Source: an uncultured Porphyromonas sp. | Lineage (GTDB): Bacteria; Bacteroidota; Bacteroidia; Bacteroidales; Porphyromonadaceae | Reading direction: 5' to 3' | Length of the DNA stretch: 64,000 nucleotides | Assembly: GCA_900539155.1 (NCBI GenBank) | Contig: UQBE01000005.1 | Location: 1-64,000 of the forward strand | Part shown: piece after piece, positions 17,502 through 26,265 of the stretch | Layout of the letters: each line of letters opens with the position of its first letter | Position numbering within the stretch: position 1 is the stretch's first letter | Position numbers and translations under genes: made by a program | Notes under the pieces: model-generated | The model's input: only the letters and a program-made list of their open reading frames with translations | Databases searched by the model: none | What the model was told of the DNA's origin: nothing

Positions 17502-18281
17502 CTATAGTTCGTTGTGAGTTGGTAATTCCTTCAATTCGTTGATATTGAGTAAATGAAAAAACGTACCATTATGCTCGTAAGTAGCAGATTGATGGTAGTG
17601 GCCATAGTACCAGTAGCGGAGAGGATGGCCATATTTCGATAGCCACTCATATACTTTGTTAAGTCCCTCACGCTCTCGTCTTACATCTTCTGCTAGGTTC
17701 TTGTCGTTAGCGCAGAAGTATTCAAAGTCACCTTTGGTATGTGGTGGGCAAAAAGATGGCGCAGGATGTGTAATAACAGCGTCAATACGCACAGACTCAT
17801 CTTCCAGCACTTGAAGTTCCTCTAATTTGAAAACAAAAGGCTCATCAGTCCACCATAAAGGCATCTTTCCTTTCTCTTGGATAGACATCATAGATATGCG
17901 GAAGTTCCTATCCTGCGAAACAGCACCTCCAATGCATAGTATGTTATGGCCAGCTGTATGTACGATGGTATAGTCTGGAAGCGTCTTCATATACGGATAG
18001 TCTATCAACTCTTTCTCAAAGTAGATAGGGTCATCATGATTGCCACGTAACATCAGTAGTAAAACATTGGCCTTTGCCAACTTCTTATGCAACTTCCGCT
18101 TGTAGAGGTTATCGTAGTAACCGATACGGCAGAAACCAAAACCGCAGTCCCCTGCTACAATCACAGTGGCATCAGTTATCTGGCGCCGATCTATGTCATA
18201 GACCAACGTCTCAAAATCCCCATGTATGTCACCGCAGACAATCACGTTGTCGGGATGGTCGGAAAGGTCTAGATACTGCAT
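17502..18281 (-). CDS. Calcineurin-like metallophosphoesterase
   Basis: The 259-residue protein has all metallophosphoesterase metal-binding motifs in order: GDIHG (17-21), GDCGFG (about 45), RGNHDD (about 80), a His in VITHPAP and GHYHQSA near residue 237. The family hydrolyses phosphomonoesters or phosphodiesters of nucleotides, nucleic acids or proteins; the substrate is not deducible. It is the last gene of a leftward operon, 14 bp after the second DUF262 gene, which suggests a role with that nuclease-like pair. Confidence 0.88.
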   Translation of the reverse strand: MQYLDLSDHPDNVIVCGDIHGDFETLVYDIDRRQITDATVIVAGDCGFGFCRIGYYDNLYKRKLHKKLAKANVLLLMLRGNHDDPIYFEKELIDYPYMKTLPDYTIVHTAGHNILCIGGAVSQDRNFRISMMSIQEKGKMPLWWTDEPFVFKLEELQVLEDESVRIDAVITHPAPSFCPPHTKGDFEYFCANDKNLAEDVRREREGLNKVYEWLSKYGHPLRYWYYGHYHQSATYEHNGTFFHLLNINELKELPTHNEL

Positions 18282-18295
18282 ACCATCTTATACAT

Positions 18296-20164
18296 TTATT
18301 GATTGTCACAACTTTGATTTAGGCTCGTACAATTCCAAGGTCGATCGTTTGCATCAATATTGTAACTATCGGCCAAAAGGTCGAGCATCATGTTTTTGTG
18401 CTCGTCAGACACTTTCCTTGACCAACAACCAGATTGTCTAGCCATAAGATACATGTGATACATTTTTAGGCTTTGCAGTGAATAACGATTTACTTGATCT
18501 TCTACGCGAGCAAACTTCACATGAACAGGATCGTTACCTTGTGTAGAGTTGAACGATTGGGATATCAGAGCCAGATTGCCAAACGAGTGAATCGGATGTA
18601 TGTCTTCGTCATCTCTTTTGGCCCACTTGTCATTGTTGCTTTCTTCTTGTGGGTGAAGATGCTCTACAGAGTTGTTGGAGCGGAAGCGGTAGTCGTGAAC
18701 AGGTTTTATATTATCTGCCAGTCTTTCGAATACGCTTTCCGCTTTTTCCCACAGTAAGTATTCCAGTCGCCAAAACAGGTAATGGTTGCCTCGGACAATA
18801 TGATAACTCAAAGCCTTATCTATATTGCCTGTTGGCCACGGATGGATTTGGGTGTCGTAATATCTCAGCCAAATCAAGATATTGTTTGATGATGGCTCTT
18901 GATTGCACGTTGATACATATTTGAGGTATGCCACCAGCCATCTGGAATAAGAGGTGGAAACATCCATCATGGCCAAATATTGCTCAAGGGCATCATGATT
19001 GCTCCGTTGCTTGTCGGTAGATGTGAAGAGAAGCCTATAGTCGAAACGATTTTGCTCTGAGTAGCTCTTGCGAATCACATACAAATCGAGCAGAAGACGT
19101 ACTTGAAGCAGGGTTTCAAAGAATTTGGTCGCGTCAGGTTTCTCTTTTTTGAAGGTTTCAGTCAGTTTGTCTGTACGGAAACTGATATTGTAGCCCATAT
19201 AGCTTAGTGTTACCAGCAACAATTCGGGAAAGTTGATGATACTTGCCTCTTTGTCGAAACGACTGTTTTGGAATTTGTATTCCTTAATGGGTGTAAGGGC
19301 TATGGTAGTAGCATCATCACTGGTTGTGGCATGAGCCATATCACAATATTCAAAGGCAGCGGAACAATTCCCGTTTTTGCAACACTCAATTGCTTCACGG
19401 TATCTTTCAATGCGCTGTTTGTCATCTTCTTCGCTTGCAGTGATAAGTTTCTTGTCCATGGTAGCCACAGCATTCCATATGCGCGTGTAGAATGGCTTGT
19501 TTTCCATAGGCTGACGTAGCAATTCCACTTTCAGAATTTCATGTTGTTCCAGACTCTTTCCTGTTGAGTTCATGGCCTCAAAATAGCGATTCAGAGAGTC
19601 TGGCACAGTCTGGTAGTGTTCTGGGAGAATGCTGTTGAAGATAGTCAGATCTGCAAACACAACTCTCGCAAAGCGGAGCTTCTCATCGTCATCAGGTATC
19701 TCATTATTGAGTTTAGCCGAGATGGCACACAAGGCCTCGTCCATTTTCTTGTTAGTATAACGAGAGATGGCATGAGAGTCTACGCTTGCAATTTGACTCA
19801 AATATTTCTCGTCATCATCACGCCCTACAAACTTTAACCTTGCTCCGCCCTGAACAAAACGTCTCCAGTCATCAGAAAACTTTTGTTGGCAGATACCAAT
19901 CAACATTAGCATGGTAAAACGTTGTTGGCCGTCAATCAGTTCATACGTGCCATTATTCCTCACTGTGGTTATCATGCCAATATAATATGGAGTTCCTGAT
20001 TTGTAGCGATAATGCTCAATCAAGTCATCCATGAGTTGGTTCACCTCTTTCAATCCCCATACGAACAAGCGTTGATAAAGAGGTATGGCAAATGAAATAT
20101 TGTTGTTGACAATATCTTGCGGTGTGAGTTTGCCTATCGGTGTGAGTTTACCAATCGAATTCAT
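18296..20164 (-). CDS. DUF262/DUF1524 protein (GmrSD-type nuclease-like)
   Basis: The 622-residue protein has an N-terminal DUF262 (ParB/Srx-like) domain with IPLYQRLFVW (about 27-36) and IDGQQR (77-82), the nucleotide-binding or hydrolysis signature. A C-terminal His-containing segment, EHLHPQ followed by GNLALISQSFN (about 500-540), resembles the DUF1524 HNH-like nuclease domain. GmrSD and SspE proteins with this layout are modification-dependent or sensing restriction enzymes. Its start overlaps the upstream DUF262 gene by 17 bp. The N-terminus has a direct repeat of the six-residue IGKLTP. Defence activity is inferred. Confidence 0.85.
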   Translation of the reverse strand: MNSIGKLTPIGKLTPQDIVNNNISFAIPLYQRLFVWGLKEVNQLMDDLIEHYRYKSGTPYYIGMITTVRNNGTYELIDGQQRFTMLMLIGICQQKFSDDWRRFVQGGARLKFVGRDDDEKYLSQIASVDSHAISRYTNKKMDEALCAISAKLNNEIPDDDEKLRFARVVFADLTIFNSILPEHYQTVPDSLNRYFEAMNSTGKSLEQHEILKVELLRQPMENKPFYTRIWNAVATMDKKLITASEEDDKQRIERYREAIECCKNGNCSAAFEYCDMAHATTSDDATTIALTPIKEYKFQNSRFDKEASIINFPELLLVTLSYMGYNISFRTDKLTETFKKEKPDATKFFETLLQVRLLLDLYVIRKSYSEQNRFDYRLLFTSTDKQRSNHDALEQYLAMMDVSTSYSRWLVAYLKYVSTCNQEPSSNNILIWLRYYDTQIHPWPTGNIDKALSYHIVRGNHYLFWRLEYLLWEKAESVFERLADNIKPVHDYRFRSNNSVEHLHPQEESNNDKWAKRDDEDIHPIHSFGNLALISQSFNSTQGNDPVHVKFARVEDQVNRYSLQSLKMYHMYLMARQSGCWSRKVSDEHKNMMLDLLADSYNIDANDRPWNCTSLNQSCDNQ

Positions 20165-21977
20165 CTTCTATGCGTTTTGAGATTTCTTTATCTGAGACTG
20201 CTGGAATTGCTTTGAACAGATTTTTGAGAGAATTGAAGAATGCTGAATGTACAGGTCTTACGTCCTCCTGCATTTCATACACACATGGTACAATACGTTC
20301 CAGTGCTTCAGCAAGAAAGAACGTGGGCGAAGAGGATTGCTCAACCATCATAATTATCTCACTGTTTTGGGCATATTCCCTCACGCTGACCGTAGTGGCA
20401 CGCGGTGTGGAATAACGATGTTTGGCCATATAAGAGCAGATGCAGAACAAAGCCTCTGTCAGGTATGCTCGTCCAAATTTGAGATAATATCCAAATAGCA
20501 GACTCTCGATGACACTGGCATATCTGGCATGTGCTCCCCAATTCAGGTGTCTATCCAGTAACTCGACAATCTTCGTTTGCCGAAAGTCCTCATAGGAATG
20601 GACAAAATTTTCGGCATAAGCAAAGAAGTGGCTCCCGCCCTGAATCTTTTCGTTGAAAACAAACGATTCGCCAAACGGAGGTATGCCTATCATTACCGGA
20701 GCTGCCTGGTATTCCTTTTGTACGTGCCTGTAAGCATCTTCGTCTGCAAAATTTCTCCGCATCCAATGACGCAGGCGGAATAGATGTACCGCGAGGGTCT
20801 GGTTGAGATTGTTTTCTTTGCCTGAACCATCTTGCTCTTGTGTCATTGCATTCCATTTCTCTGCGAGGTGCATAGCCTGCTCCTCGATATGTATGTAGCG
20901 TAAATGGTGAGCTTTGAGAAGGTCAAAATCTGACAAGGGTACGCCACGTGAGTTCTGCGCCGAAAAGAAAGTGTAGGCTAAATCCATATTGTTGCCAGTG
21001 AGAATTAGCACCGCAAACGACAACTTTTCGAGCATCGTCTTGGCAAAATCTTGAGGCTCTTTTTCACGAGCGACAAGTGTTTTGATGACGTATTTTGCAT
21101 TAGACACATGCTTCGTAGACTCATGAGAGAAGAATGAATGTTTCATCAACGGCAACTGACCGGTTGCCCCCAAAGCCCTTATCATCAGGCTTAGTGTGAC
21201 CAAACGTTGTTGGCCGTCAATAATATCATAAACATAAGGCTTGTCGGGAGTTGTGTCCTGATGGTAATGCAGGATAATGGTTCCCAAATGGTAGTCGTTT
21301 TGTAAACGTGAGGATTTAATGGCATGCCATAAAGTGACTATATCGTTATTCTCCCAACAATAGTCTCTTTGATAGTCAGGCAATGCCAAATTCCAATTCA
21401 TCAACTCGCCAAGATGCATAGAGAATGCGGAAACGCCATCTTCAGATGTGTCTGAATAAGGAGTTTCATCAAATGTTTCTTTTATGTTGTACGGAGCCTC
21501 CAAACTTTCCACTTCAGGTTGTGAAAGAAAATCCATTATCAAGGGTAAGAAGTATGTCTCTAACCGTTTGAGGTTTGCAACGAGTGCATCTAAATCTGGA
21601 GTGTCAACAGACAGACGCGCATATGGAAGGTTTGTAAAACCGTTCCAATTCCACGATAGCCATTCGATGTCTTCTTTGCCAACAGTTTTGTTTTTCAGGA
21701 ACCGGGCCAATCGTCTTATTCTTCCTTCACTTTCGGTTTGGGGCTCAAAATGCAAAAGTACATAGCCGTCCCTCCATGTGCCATTACTATGATACTCATA
21801 GTGAACTTCTTCATCATGAGCATCATTATCAGGGGCGTAGCCAGCAGAGAATCGTATATGGCGCGAACTTTGCCACGAACCTCCGGGAGCATGAATGCCG
21901 GAGACCCTAGCGTTTAGACCACTCCGTGTCAAAGCTGCGTTTAGTTCTTCTTTATTGTTTTGAATCCAATATGCCAT
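20148..21977 (-). CDS. DUF262 protein with extra N-terminal domain
   Basis: This is a 609-residue protein. Residues 1-165 form an unassigned region. A DUF262 domain follows with LPDYQRDYCWEN (199-210), LGTIILH and IIDGQQRLVTL (252-262), then FFSAQNSRGVPLSDFDLLKAH. I see no clear HNH motif in the C-terminal third, so it may rely on the neighbouring DUF262/DUF1524 protein for cleavage. The paired arrangement, with a 17-bp overlap, suggests a two-subunit complex. Confidence 0.82.
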   Translation of the reverse strand: MAYWIQNNKEELNAALTRSGLNARVSGIHAPGGSWQSSRHIRFSAGYAPDNDAHDEEVHYEYHSNGTWRDGYVLLHFEPQTESEGRIRRLARFLKNKTVGKEDIEWLSWNWNGFTNLPYARLSVDTPDLDALVANLKRLETYFLPLIMDFLSQPEVESLEAPYNIKETFDETPYSDTSEDGVSAFSMHLGELMNWNLALPDYQRDYCWENNDIVTLWHAIKSSRLQNDYHLGTIILHYHQDTTPDKPYVYDIIDGQQRLVTLSLMIRALGATGQLPLMKHSFFSHESTKHVSNAKYVIKTLVAREKEPQDFAKTMLEKLSFAVLILTGNNMDLAYTFFSAQNSRGVPLSDFDLLKAHHLRYIHIEEQAMHLAEKWNAMTQEQDGSGKENNLNQTLAVHLFRLRHWMRRNFADEDAYRHVQKEYQAAPVMIGIPPFGESFVFNEKIQGGSHFFAYAENFVHSYEDFRQTKIVELLDRHLNWGAHARYASVIESLLFGYYLKFGRAYLTEALFCICSYMAKHRYSTPRATTVSVREYAQNSEIIMMVEQSSSPTFFLAEALERIVPCVYEMQEDVRPVHSAFFNSLKNLFKAIPAVSDKEISKRIEDEFDW

Positions 21978-21988
21978 CGCCGTATCCT

Positions 21989-22537
21989 TTATTTACTAGT
22001 GGGTTGTTCTATAAGTTCACATTGTGCAGTGTCTGCGATTTCTCGCAAATACAATCTTGCACACATCTCAGCATCGTCACCAGCACGATGGTGAGTGCCT
22101 TCGGGAATGTCGAGTTGCTTGCAGAGGTATTCGAGGGAGTTGCAGCCGAAGTCGTAGATACGACGAGCCGTTTGCAATGAACATTCCCATTTTAGTTCGG
22201 GCAAATGCAAATGATATAACTCTGAAGAATGTTCTAAGCAACTGCGGTCAAAACCGGCATTATGGGCCACAAAGGTGTCGAACTCATCAAGATAGAGGCG
22301 TTCTATCTCCTCCCACACTTGCGGAAAGTCGGGAGCGTTTTTAGTGTCCTCTGGCTGTATGCCATGACATTGCATATTCCAGTAACTATATAAGTTGTCC
22401 TCTGGACGCACAAGCCAAGATTTGGTTTCTTGCACAGTACCGTCCTTTACCACACAAATGCCAACTTCACAAACCGATGCACGTTTGCCAGTGGCGGTTT
22501 CAAAGTCTATTGCGATGAAATTCACTCCTTTTTTCAT
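21989..22537 (-). CDS. DEDDh 3'-5' exonuclease (DnaQ/RNase T-like)
   Basis: The 182-residue protein has exonuclease motifs: Exo I IAIDFETA (8-15), Exo II FVAHNAGFDRSCLE and Exo III HHRAGDDAEMCARLY. It is a stand-alone exonuclease domain of normal size. It lies 2 bp after an acidic hypothetical gene and 11 bp before a DUF262 gene, so it belongs to the same operon and probably degrades nucleic acid in the same process. Confidence 0.9.
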   Translation of the reverse strand: MKKGVNFIAIDFETATGKRASVCEVGICVVKDGTVQETKSWLVRPEDNLYSYWNMQCHGIQPEDTKNAPDFPQVWEEIERLYLDEFDTFVAHNAGFDRSCLEHSSELYHLHLPELKWECSLQTARRIYDFGCNSLEYLCKQLDIPEGTHHRAGDDAEMCARLYLREIADTAQCELIEQPTSK

Positions 22538-22539
22538 AG

Positions 22540-23091
22540 TCAGTCCTCCCCAAAGAAACCGTCAATACTAAAATCGTCATCGTCATAATCGTCATCATGA
22601 CGATTCGGAAACATCATGTCCATTTCAGCTTCGGGGTCGTAGAAGTCGTATTCTGCCGACACTTGCTTCACCAGTTTCTCGAAGAGGTTAATACGTTCTT
22701 CTGTATAATGCGGGATATACCCTTCTCGATTAATGAGCGCCGTTTCAGAAAGGAAAGACATTTCTTCTTTCATCTCAGCAACTTCCTCCTGAAGGGTATC
22801 AATATCGTCAACGTCTGGATGGTTATCCACCAGTTCCTGAAGGCGATGGATATAGCCCTCCAACTGTGGGTGTGTTTTCACGCCACCATCATAGATGCCA
22901 AATTCGATACGAATATCTCTCAACAAGCCCTTTAAGCGTTTCTGATCCTTTTCATCGTTTTCATTGTTGGGGACAAAGGACTCGTTAAAATCAAGGGCCT
23001 CCTTATACATATTGATGGCCTTAGACGCTTTCGGGGTTTTATTTGCGATGTCGCACAATGCGTTGATGTGCTTCTGAATATCACTTGCCAT
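22540..23091 (-). CDS. Hypothetical acidic protein, helical
   Basis: The family of this 183-residue protein is not recognised. It is rich in charged residues, with a likely coiled-coil stretch (about 85-120, LQELVDNHPDVDDIDTLQEE) and a strongly acidic C-terminus (RHDDDYDDDDFSIDG). It sits between the WYL regulator (5 bp gap) and the exonuclease (2 bp gap). It may be a DNA mimic, adaptor or inhibitor of the operon's nucleases; this is only a guess from charge and position. Confidence 0.7.
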   Translation of the reverse strand: MASDIQKHINALCDIANKTPKASKAINMYKEALDFNESFVPNNENDEKDQKRLKGLLRDIRIEFGIYDGGVKTHPQLEGYIHRLQELVDNHPDVDDIDTLQEEVAEMKEEMSFLSETALINREGYIPHYTEERINLFEKLVKQVSAEYDFYDPEAEMDMMFPNRHDDDYDDDDFSIDGFFGED

Positions 23092-23096
23092 AGCTG

Positions 23097-24008
23097 TTAT
23101 TTATAGATATGCATTAAGTTTTTTGCGATGTTCCGCATTTGCTTCCTTACTGATTCCGGTTCCACGACCTCTATCTGATCCACCTGCATAAGTAAGGCTT
23201 GTAGAAACTCGTAGTTGGGCCGCACATCGTATGAAAAAGTCGTTGATTCATCATCTCGGGCAATTTCTTTCTGAGAAGGGTGGATGGGCAGTGTGGCCAG
23301 GTATTTACGGGCATAGTCATACGCTTTGATAACTACATGCTCAATGTCGATTTTTTTATCCGCGATGACACCAACGCAACCTTCAAAGAATGCATTGATG
23401 TCAAGATCGTCCGGCATCTTAAACGTCTTCTCCAGTACCTCTATCTCCTGTATGCGGTCAAGGCCGTATATGCGTACATCGTCGTAATAAGGAGAGCGAC
23501 CAACGAGGTACCACCGGCGATTATAGACTTTCATCGCGTAAGGCTCCACCTCAAAGGTTGAAGCATAGTCCTTGCCAAAGCCTTGGTGGGTTATCTTCAG
23601 CACTCTATCAAAGCGCATAGCCTCCAGAATACGTGTAAGGAAACGGCTACCCGACGGCATTTCCTCAAACTGAATGCGATGTTCCAATGAACGGTCGGCC
23701 TGCAACTGGTTAAGAGTGGCATAACTGTCCACCAACCATGAGCGCAAACCATCGCCCTCCAGGTCTTCAGGATGGTCGATGTAATACTTGTAGCCGTCCT
23801 TGGCATCGCACTCAATATAGACATTGAATACGTCCACAATTGCTTTCTTGTGGTTCATAAATGTCCGCCACGGCAGGTCATCGCCATAGCCGAGGTGACT
23901 GCGCTTCCAGCATTCATTGATTTCCTGAAATGTTATGCGTCCGTGGCTCCGTATGGTGTCTATAAGCCATACATAGCGGCCGCACAGGTCTGCGTTTCGT
24001 GCTCCCAT
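23097..24008 (-). CDS. WYL-domain transcriptional regulator
   Basis: The 303-residue protein has an N-terminal winged helix-turn-helix-like segment (GRITFQEINECWKRS, WRTFMNHKKAI). A WYL domain follows (about 120-240), with ALKITH-like and AMKVYNRRWYLVGRSPYYDDVRIYGLDRI, and then a C-terminal extension. WYL proteins sense nucleic acid or nucleotide ligands and frequently control phage-defence operons (for example BrxR and CapW). It is the first gene of a six-gene leftward operon and has its own promoter, which suggests autoregulation. Confidence 0.85.
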   Translation of the reverse strand: MGARNADLCGRYVWLIDTIRSHGRITFQEINECWKRSHLGYGDDLPWRTFMNHKKAIVDVFNVYIECDAKDGYKYYIDHPEDLEGDGLRSWLVDSYATLNQLQADRSLEHRIQFEEMPSGSRFLTRILEAMRFDRVLKITHQGFGKDYASTFEVEPYAMKVYNRRWYLVGRSPYYDDVRIYGLDRIQEIEVLEKTFKMPDDLDINAFFEGCVGVIADKKIDIEHVVIKAYDYARKYLATLPIHPSQKEIARDDESTTFSYDVRPNYEFLQALLMQVDQIEVVEPESVRKQMRNIAKNLMHIYK

Positions 24009-24033
24009 ATCTAATGCCTTGATTTTACGACTG

Positions 24034-24041
24034 CAAAGTTA
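24034..24041 (-). promoter_or_regulatory. -7 box of the WYL operon
   Basis: TAACTTTG on the minus strand, 26 nt upstream of the WYL start codon. The adjacent AT-rich stretch with ATTTTGCAT and CGCAATTTTGC-like motifs could hold an operator. Confidence 0.5.
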
Positions 24042-24087
24042 CCAATAGTCTATGCAAAATTGCGGCATAGCAGTGCGATTTCTGCGT

Positions 24088-24213
24088 TTAATCGCCATTA
24101 TTTGAGGTTTTTTCTGCATTTTGAGATGTGAAAGCAGCAATAATCACTCCCGTAGGAGGCATTCTGTCGGGGAAGTATAGACCAAACTTCATCTCAACGT
24201 GGTTGCTTTCCAT
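24088..24213 (-). CDS. Predicted 41-residue protein
   Basis: An ATG 6 bp after the stop codon of the preceding gene opens a frame of 41 codons (MESNHVEMKFGLYFPDRMPP at the start) ending in TAA. Position and spacing suggest it is the last gene of the helicase operon. No family is recognised; it may simply be chance. Confidence 0.4.
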   Translation of the reverse strand: MESNHVEMKFGLYFPDRMPPTGVIIAAFTSQNAEKTSNNGD

Positions 24214-24219
24214 CTTTTC

Positions 24220-24579
24220 TTAGATGTCTTTAAGGTATGCTGCCCATAGAGGCACCTCTTCTTGGTCGCGGATAGCCATATTGCATAGCCAGGAGGATAA
24301 AGTTATTTCTTCGTGTGCTTGTCGAAGTTGCTGGATTGCGGACGTAATACGATTAGGACTATCCCTGGAGATGTCAAAGGCCAAGGCATCAAGAACATCT
24401 CCCGACTTGCATACTGCCTCAATGTCTTGTAAATCGAGACTAATCAGATTTTGCTGTTTCACAATACGCTCTATAACTAACTCACGATAGTTCTCATACG
24501 TGGATAGTCTCTTAACTTTGTTGTTGAGATGCAATGCCTTGCTCATCTCGTCAAATCTTTCTAAAATAGAATCACTCAT
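24220..24579 (-). CDS. Hypothetical protein, 119 aa
   Basis: The ATG at 24579 overlaps the stop of the DnaE-like gene in an ATGAGTGA junction, the same coupling as seen at dnaX, so I prefer it to a longer frame that starts at 24852 inside the DnaE-like gene. The product is helical and charged (MSDSILERFDEMSKALHLNN at the start). The family is not recognised. The tight coupling suggests it partners with the DnaE-like protein. Confidence 0.7.
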   Translation of the reverse strand: MSDSILERFDEMSKALHLNNKVKRLSTYENYRELVIERIVKQQNLISLDLQDIEAVCKSGDVLDALAFDISRDSPNRITSAIQQLRQAHEEITLSSWLCNMAIRDQEEVPLWAAYLKDI

Positions 24580-25861
24580 CGCTGTAATTGCTATAGTTAG
24601 ACATTGCTGATGCCAGTTCCATCGTCTTATATGCCGTGGCAAACTCCTTTGGGAAGTGGACTTTAAGATAGCCAATCTGATACGCAAGGAATGTGTAGCA
24701 CACAGCATGGCTGCGAATGAAAGTATAGCAGGTAGTATGCTCCCATTCCTCGAAGATGCCCCGTAGGGCATCAGTCGGAAAACCATTCCGCGTTCCTTGG
24801 GCAATGAACTTGTCCTTGAGCACGACAAAGCTATCATACTTTTTCTTTCCAAGGTCTCTGCGCAGTTGGTCGCTCTCTCCAGGTGTGAACGATGCCAACC
24901 TTTGGGCTATGAGCATTATTTGCTCTTGATAAATGGTCATACCGTAGGTGTAACCAAGTATTTCCCTCAGTTCTGGGATGACATACTCTATGGGCTTATC
25001 CCCGTTCTTGCGGGCAATATATTCTGTTGTCCAATCCAGTGGCCCAGGATGGCACATAGTGTAGAGTGCAACCAGTTCCTCGAATGTCTGTGGTGCAGCT
25101 TGCCGAAGCAGGTCTTGCATGGTTGAACTGTCAAAGTCATAGATGCCACAGGTATCTCCTTGGCGAAATAGATTCATTGTGGTTTTGTCATTCAAAGGAA
25201 GATTATCCAAATCGAAATTGCCATCAGACATTGTCAAGCACAAGTCAATGACAGATAGTGCTTCAGTTCGTAGCAGATGAAATGGTATCAACCCTGCGTC
25301 TTCCGCATCCAACATAGATACAGCAATGGTCGGTCTATTTCTGACCCCTTTTTTCTCAACAGAGACAATGTCTACGATGTTTTGGGAACAGATAAAGATG
25401 GGATGCGTTTCTTCACGTCCGTATGCCACATGGTCGTAGTGTTCACTCAGATAATCGAACATCTTGCCTTGCGTAGCCATGTCCACATCAATATCGATGT
25501 CAGGCAATAACCTCTTGTCAGGATTGCAGAAACGCTCGAACAGTAGCCCAAACTTCAAAGGGTCGATAGACGTGATGCCAAGGCAATAATTTACAATAGA
25601 ACTGGCAGCACTGCCTCTTCCAGGACTGACACGCCCGATTTCTCGTGCGTGCTGCACATAGTCAGCCACAATGAGGAAGTAATCAGCATATCCAGAATCC
25701 TCAATATATCTCAGTTCATAATCTATGCGGTTGGCCAGTTCGTCTGACCAATCCTCGCCATAGCGTTCGCACGCACCCTCAACAACGAGGTCTCGTAGAT
25801 ATTCCTCGTCACCAGAGGCATTATTCCAATATTTGGGAAGGAGATAATCTTTTTTCGCCAT
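24572..25861 (-). CDS. Shortened DnaE-like protein (PolIII alpha core without PHP)
   Basis: The 429-residue protein clearly matches the palm/fingers region of bacterial replicative polymerase alpha subunits. Landmarks are FLIVADYV (62-69), PGRGSAASSIVNY (80-92), LPDIDIDVD (119-127), LYTMCHPGP (266-274), IYQEQIMLIAQ (310-320), RRDLGKKK (334-341) and RSHAVCYTFLAYQIGYLKVHFP (about 383-404). Canonical DnaE has over 1,100 residues. Here the PHP domain, tandem HhH, OB and C-terminal domains are absent. Where the third catalytic Asp is expected (FDFLGLRTL-like), the sequence reads IPFHLLRTE, so polymerase activity is doubtful. It lies in the helicase operon and has its own TATCTTTG promoter. Confidence 0.85.
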   Translation of the reverse strand: MAKKDYLLPKYWNNASGDEEYLRDLVVEGACERYGEDWSDELANRIDYELRYIEDSGYADYFLIVADYVQHAREIGRVSPGRGSAASSIVNYCLGITSIDPLKFGLLFERFCNPDKRLLPDIDIDVDMATQGKMFDYLSEHYDHVAYGREETHPIFICSQNIVDIVSVEKKGVRNRPTIAVSMLDAEDAGLIPFHLLRTEALSVIDLCLTMSDGNFDLDNLPLNDKTTMNLFRQGDTCGIYDFDSSTMQDLLRQAAPQTFEELVALYTMCHPGPLDWTTEYIARKNGDKPIEYVIPELREILGYTYGMTIYQEQIMLIAQRLASFTPGESDQLRRDLGKKKYDSFVVLKDKFIAQGTRNGFPTDALRGIFEEWEHTTCYTFIRSHAVCYTFLAYQIGYLKVHFPKEFATAYKTMELASAMSNYSNYSDE

Positions 25862-25876
25862 ATTCTTTTGTTAATT

Positions 25877-26265
25877 GGATGCAAAGATAGTGCTTCGGCT
25901 ATGCCATATTAAAGTACATCTTTCTTTATCTCACGATTATTTGTCTTTCGTCGGGCACGTCTTGGGTATCTGAACGGAGTTTGGCACGGCGATTCTCTAT
26001 TGAGAGGCTGTGGCGTATCACCACATTGCGGGCTTCCACTTCGCCTGCAAGACGAAGATAGCGGGAATATCCCTGAGATGTGTTACCACCTTTGGCAAAA
26101 CCTTCTGCCTCCTGTATTAAATGTTGTACTTCGTGAAGCAACACGCCTTCAATCTGTTGGTCGAAGGGTGCATTGGGGGTTCCGATTGTCACCACCATAC
26201 CATAATTGATGGGGTCAAAGTAGCCCAATGTGCCTCCTCTCGAAGTGTAAGAGGAGAACAATCTT
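25877..26265. repeat. Original copy of the 389-bp duplicated segment
   Basis: Gapless match to 14806-15194. Here the HExxH reading frame continues intact beyond the repeat, so this looks like the parental copy. Confidence 0.9.
25882..25889 (-). promoter_or_regulatory. -7 box of the DnaE-like gene
   Basis: TATCTTTG on the minus strand, 21 nt before the ATG. A copy of this promoter is carried by the duplicated segment at 14806-15194. Confidence 0.5.

Noticed and set aside
24220..24852. 210-residue reading frame from 24852
   Set aside because: Its first half overlaps the conserved DnaE-like coding region in another frame. The shorter start at 24579 is coupled to the upstream stop codon.
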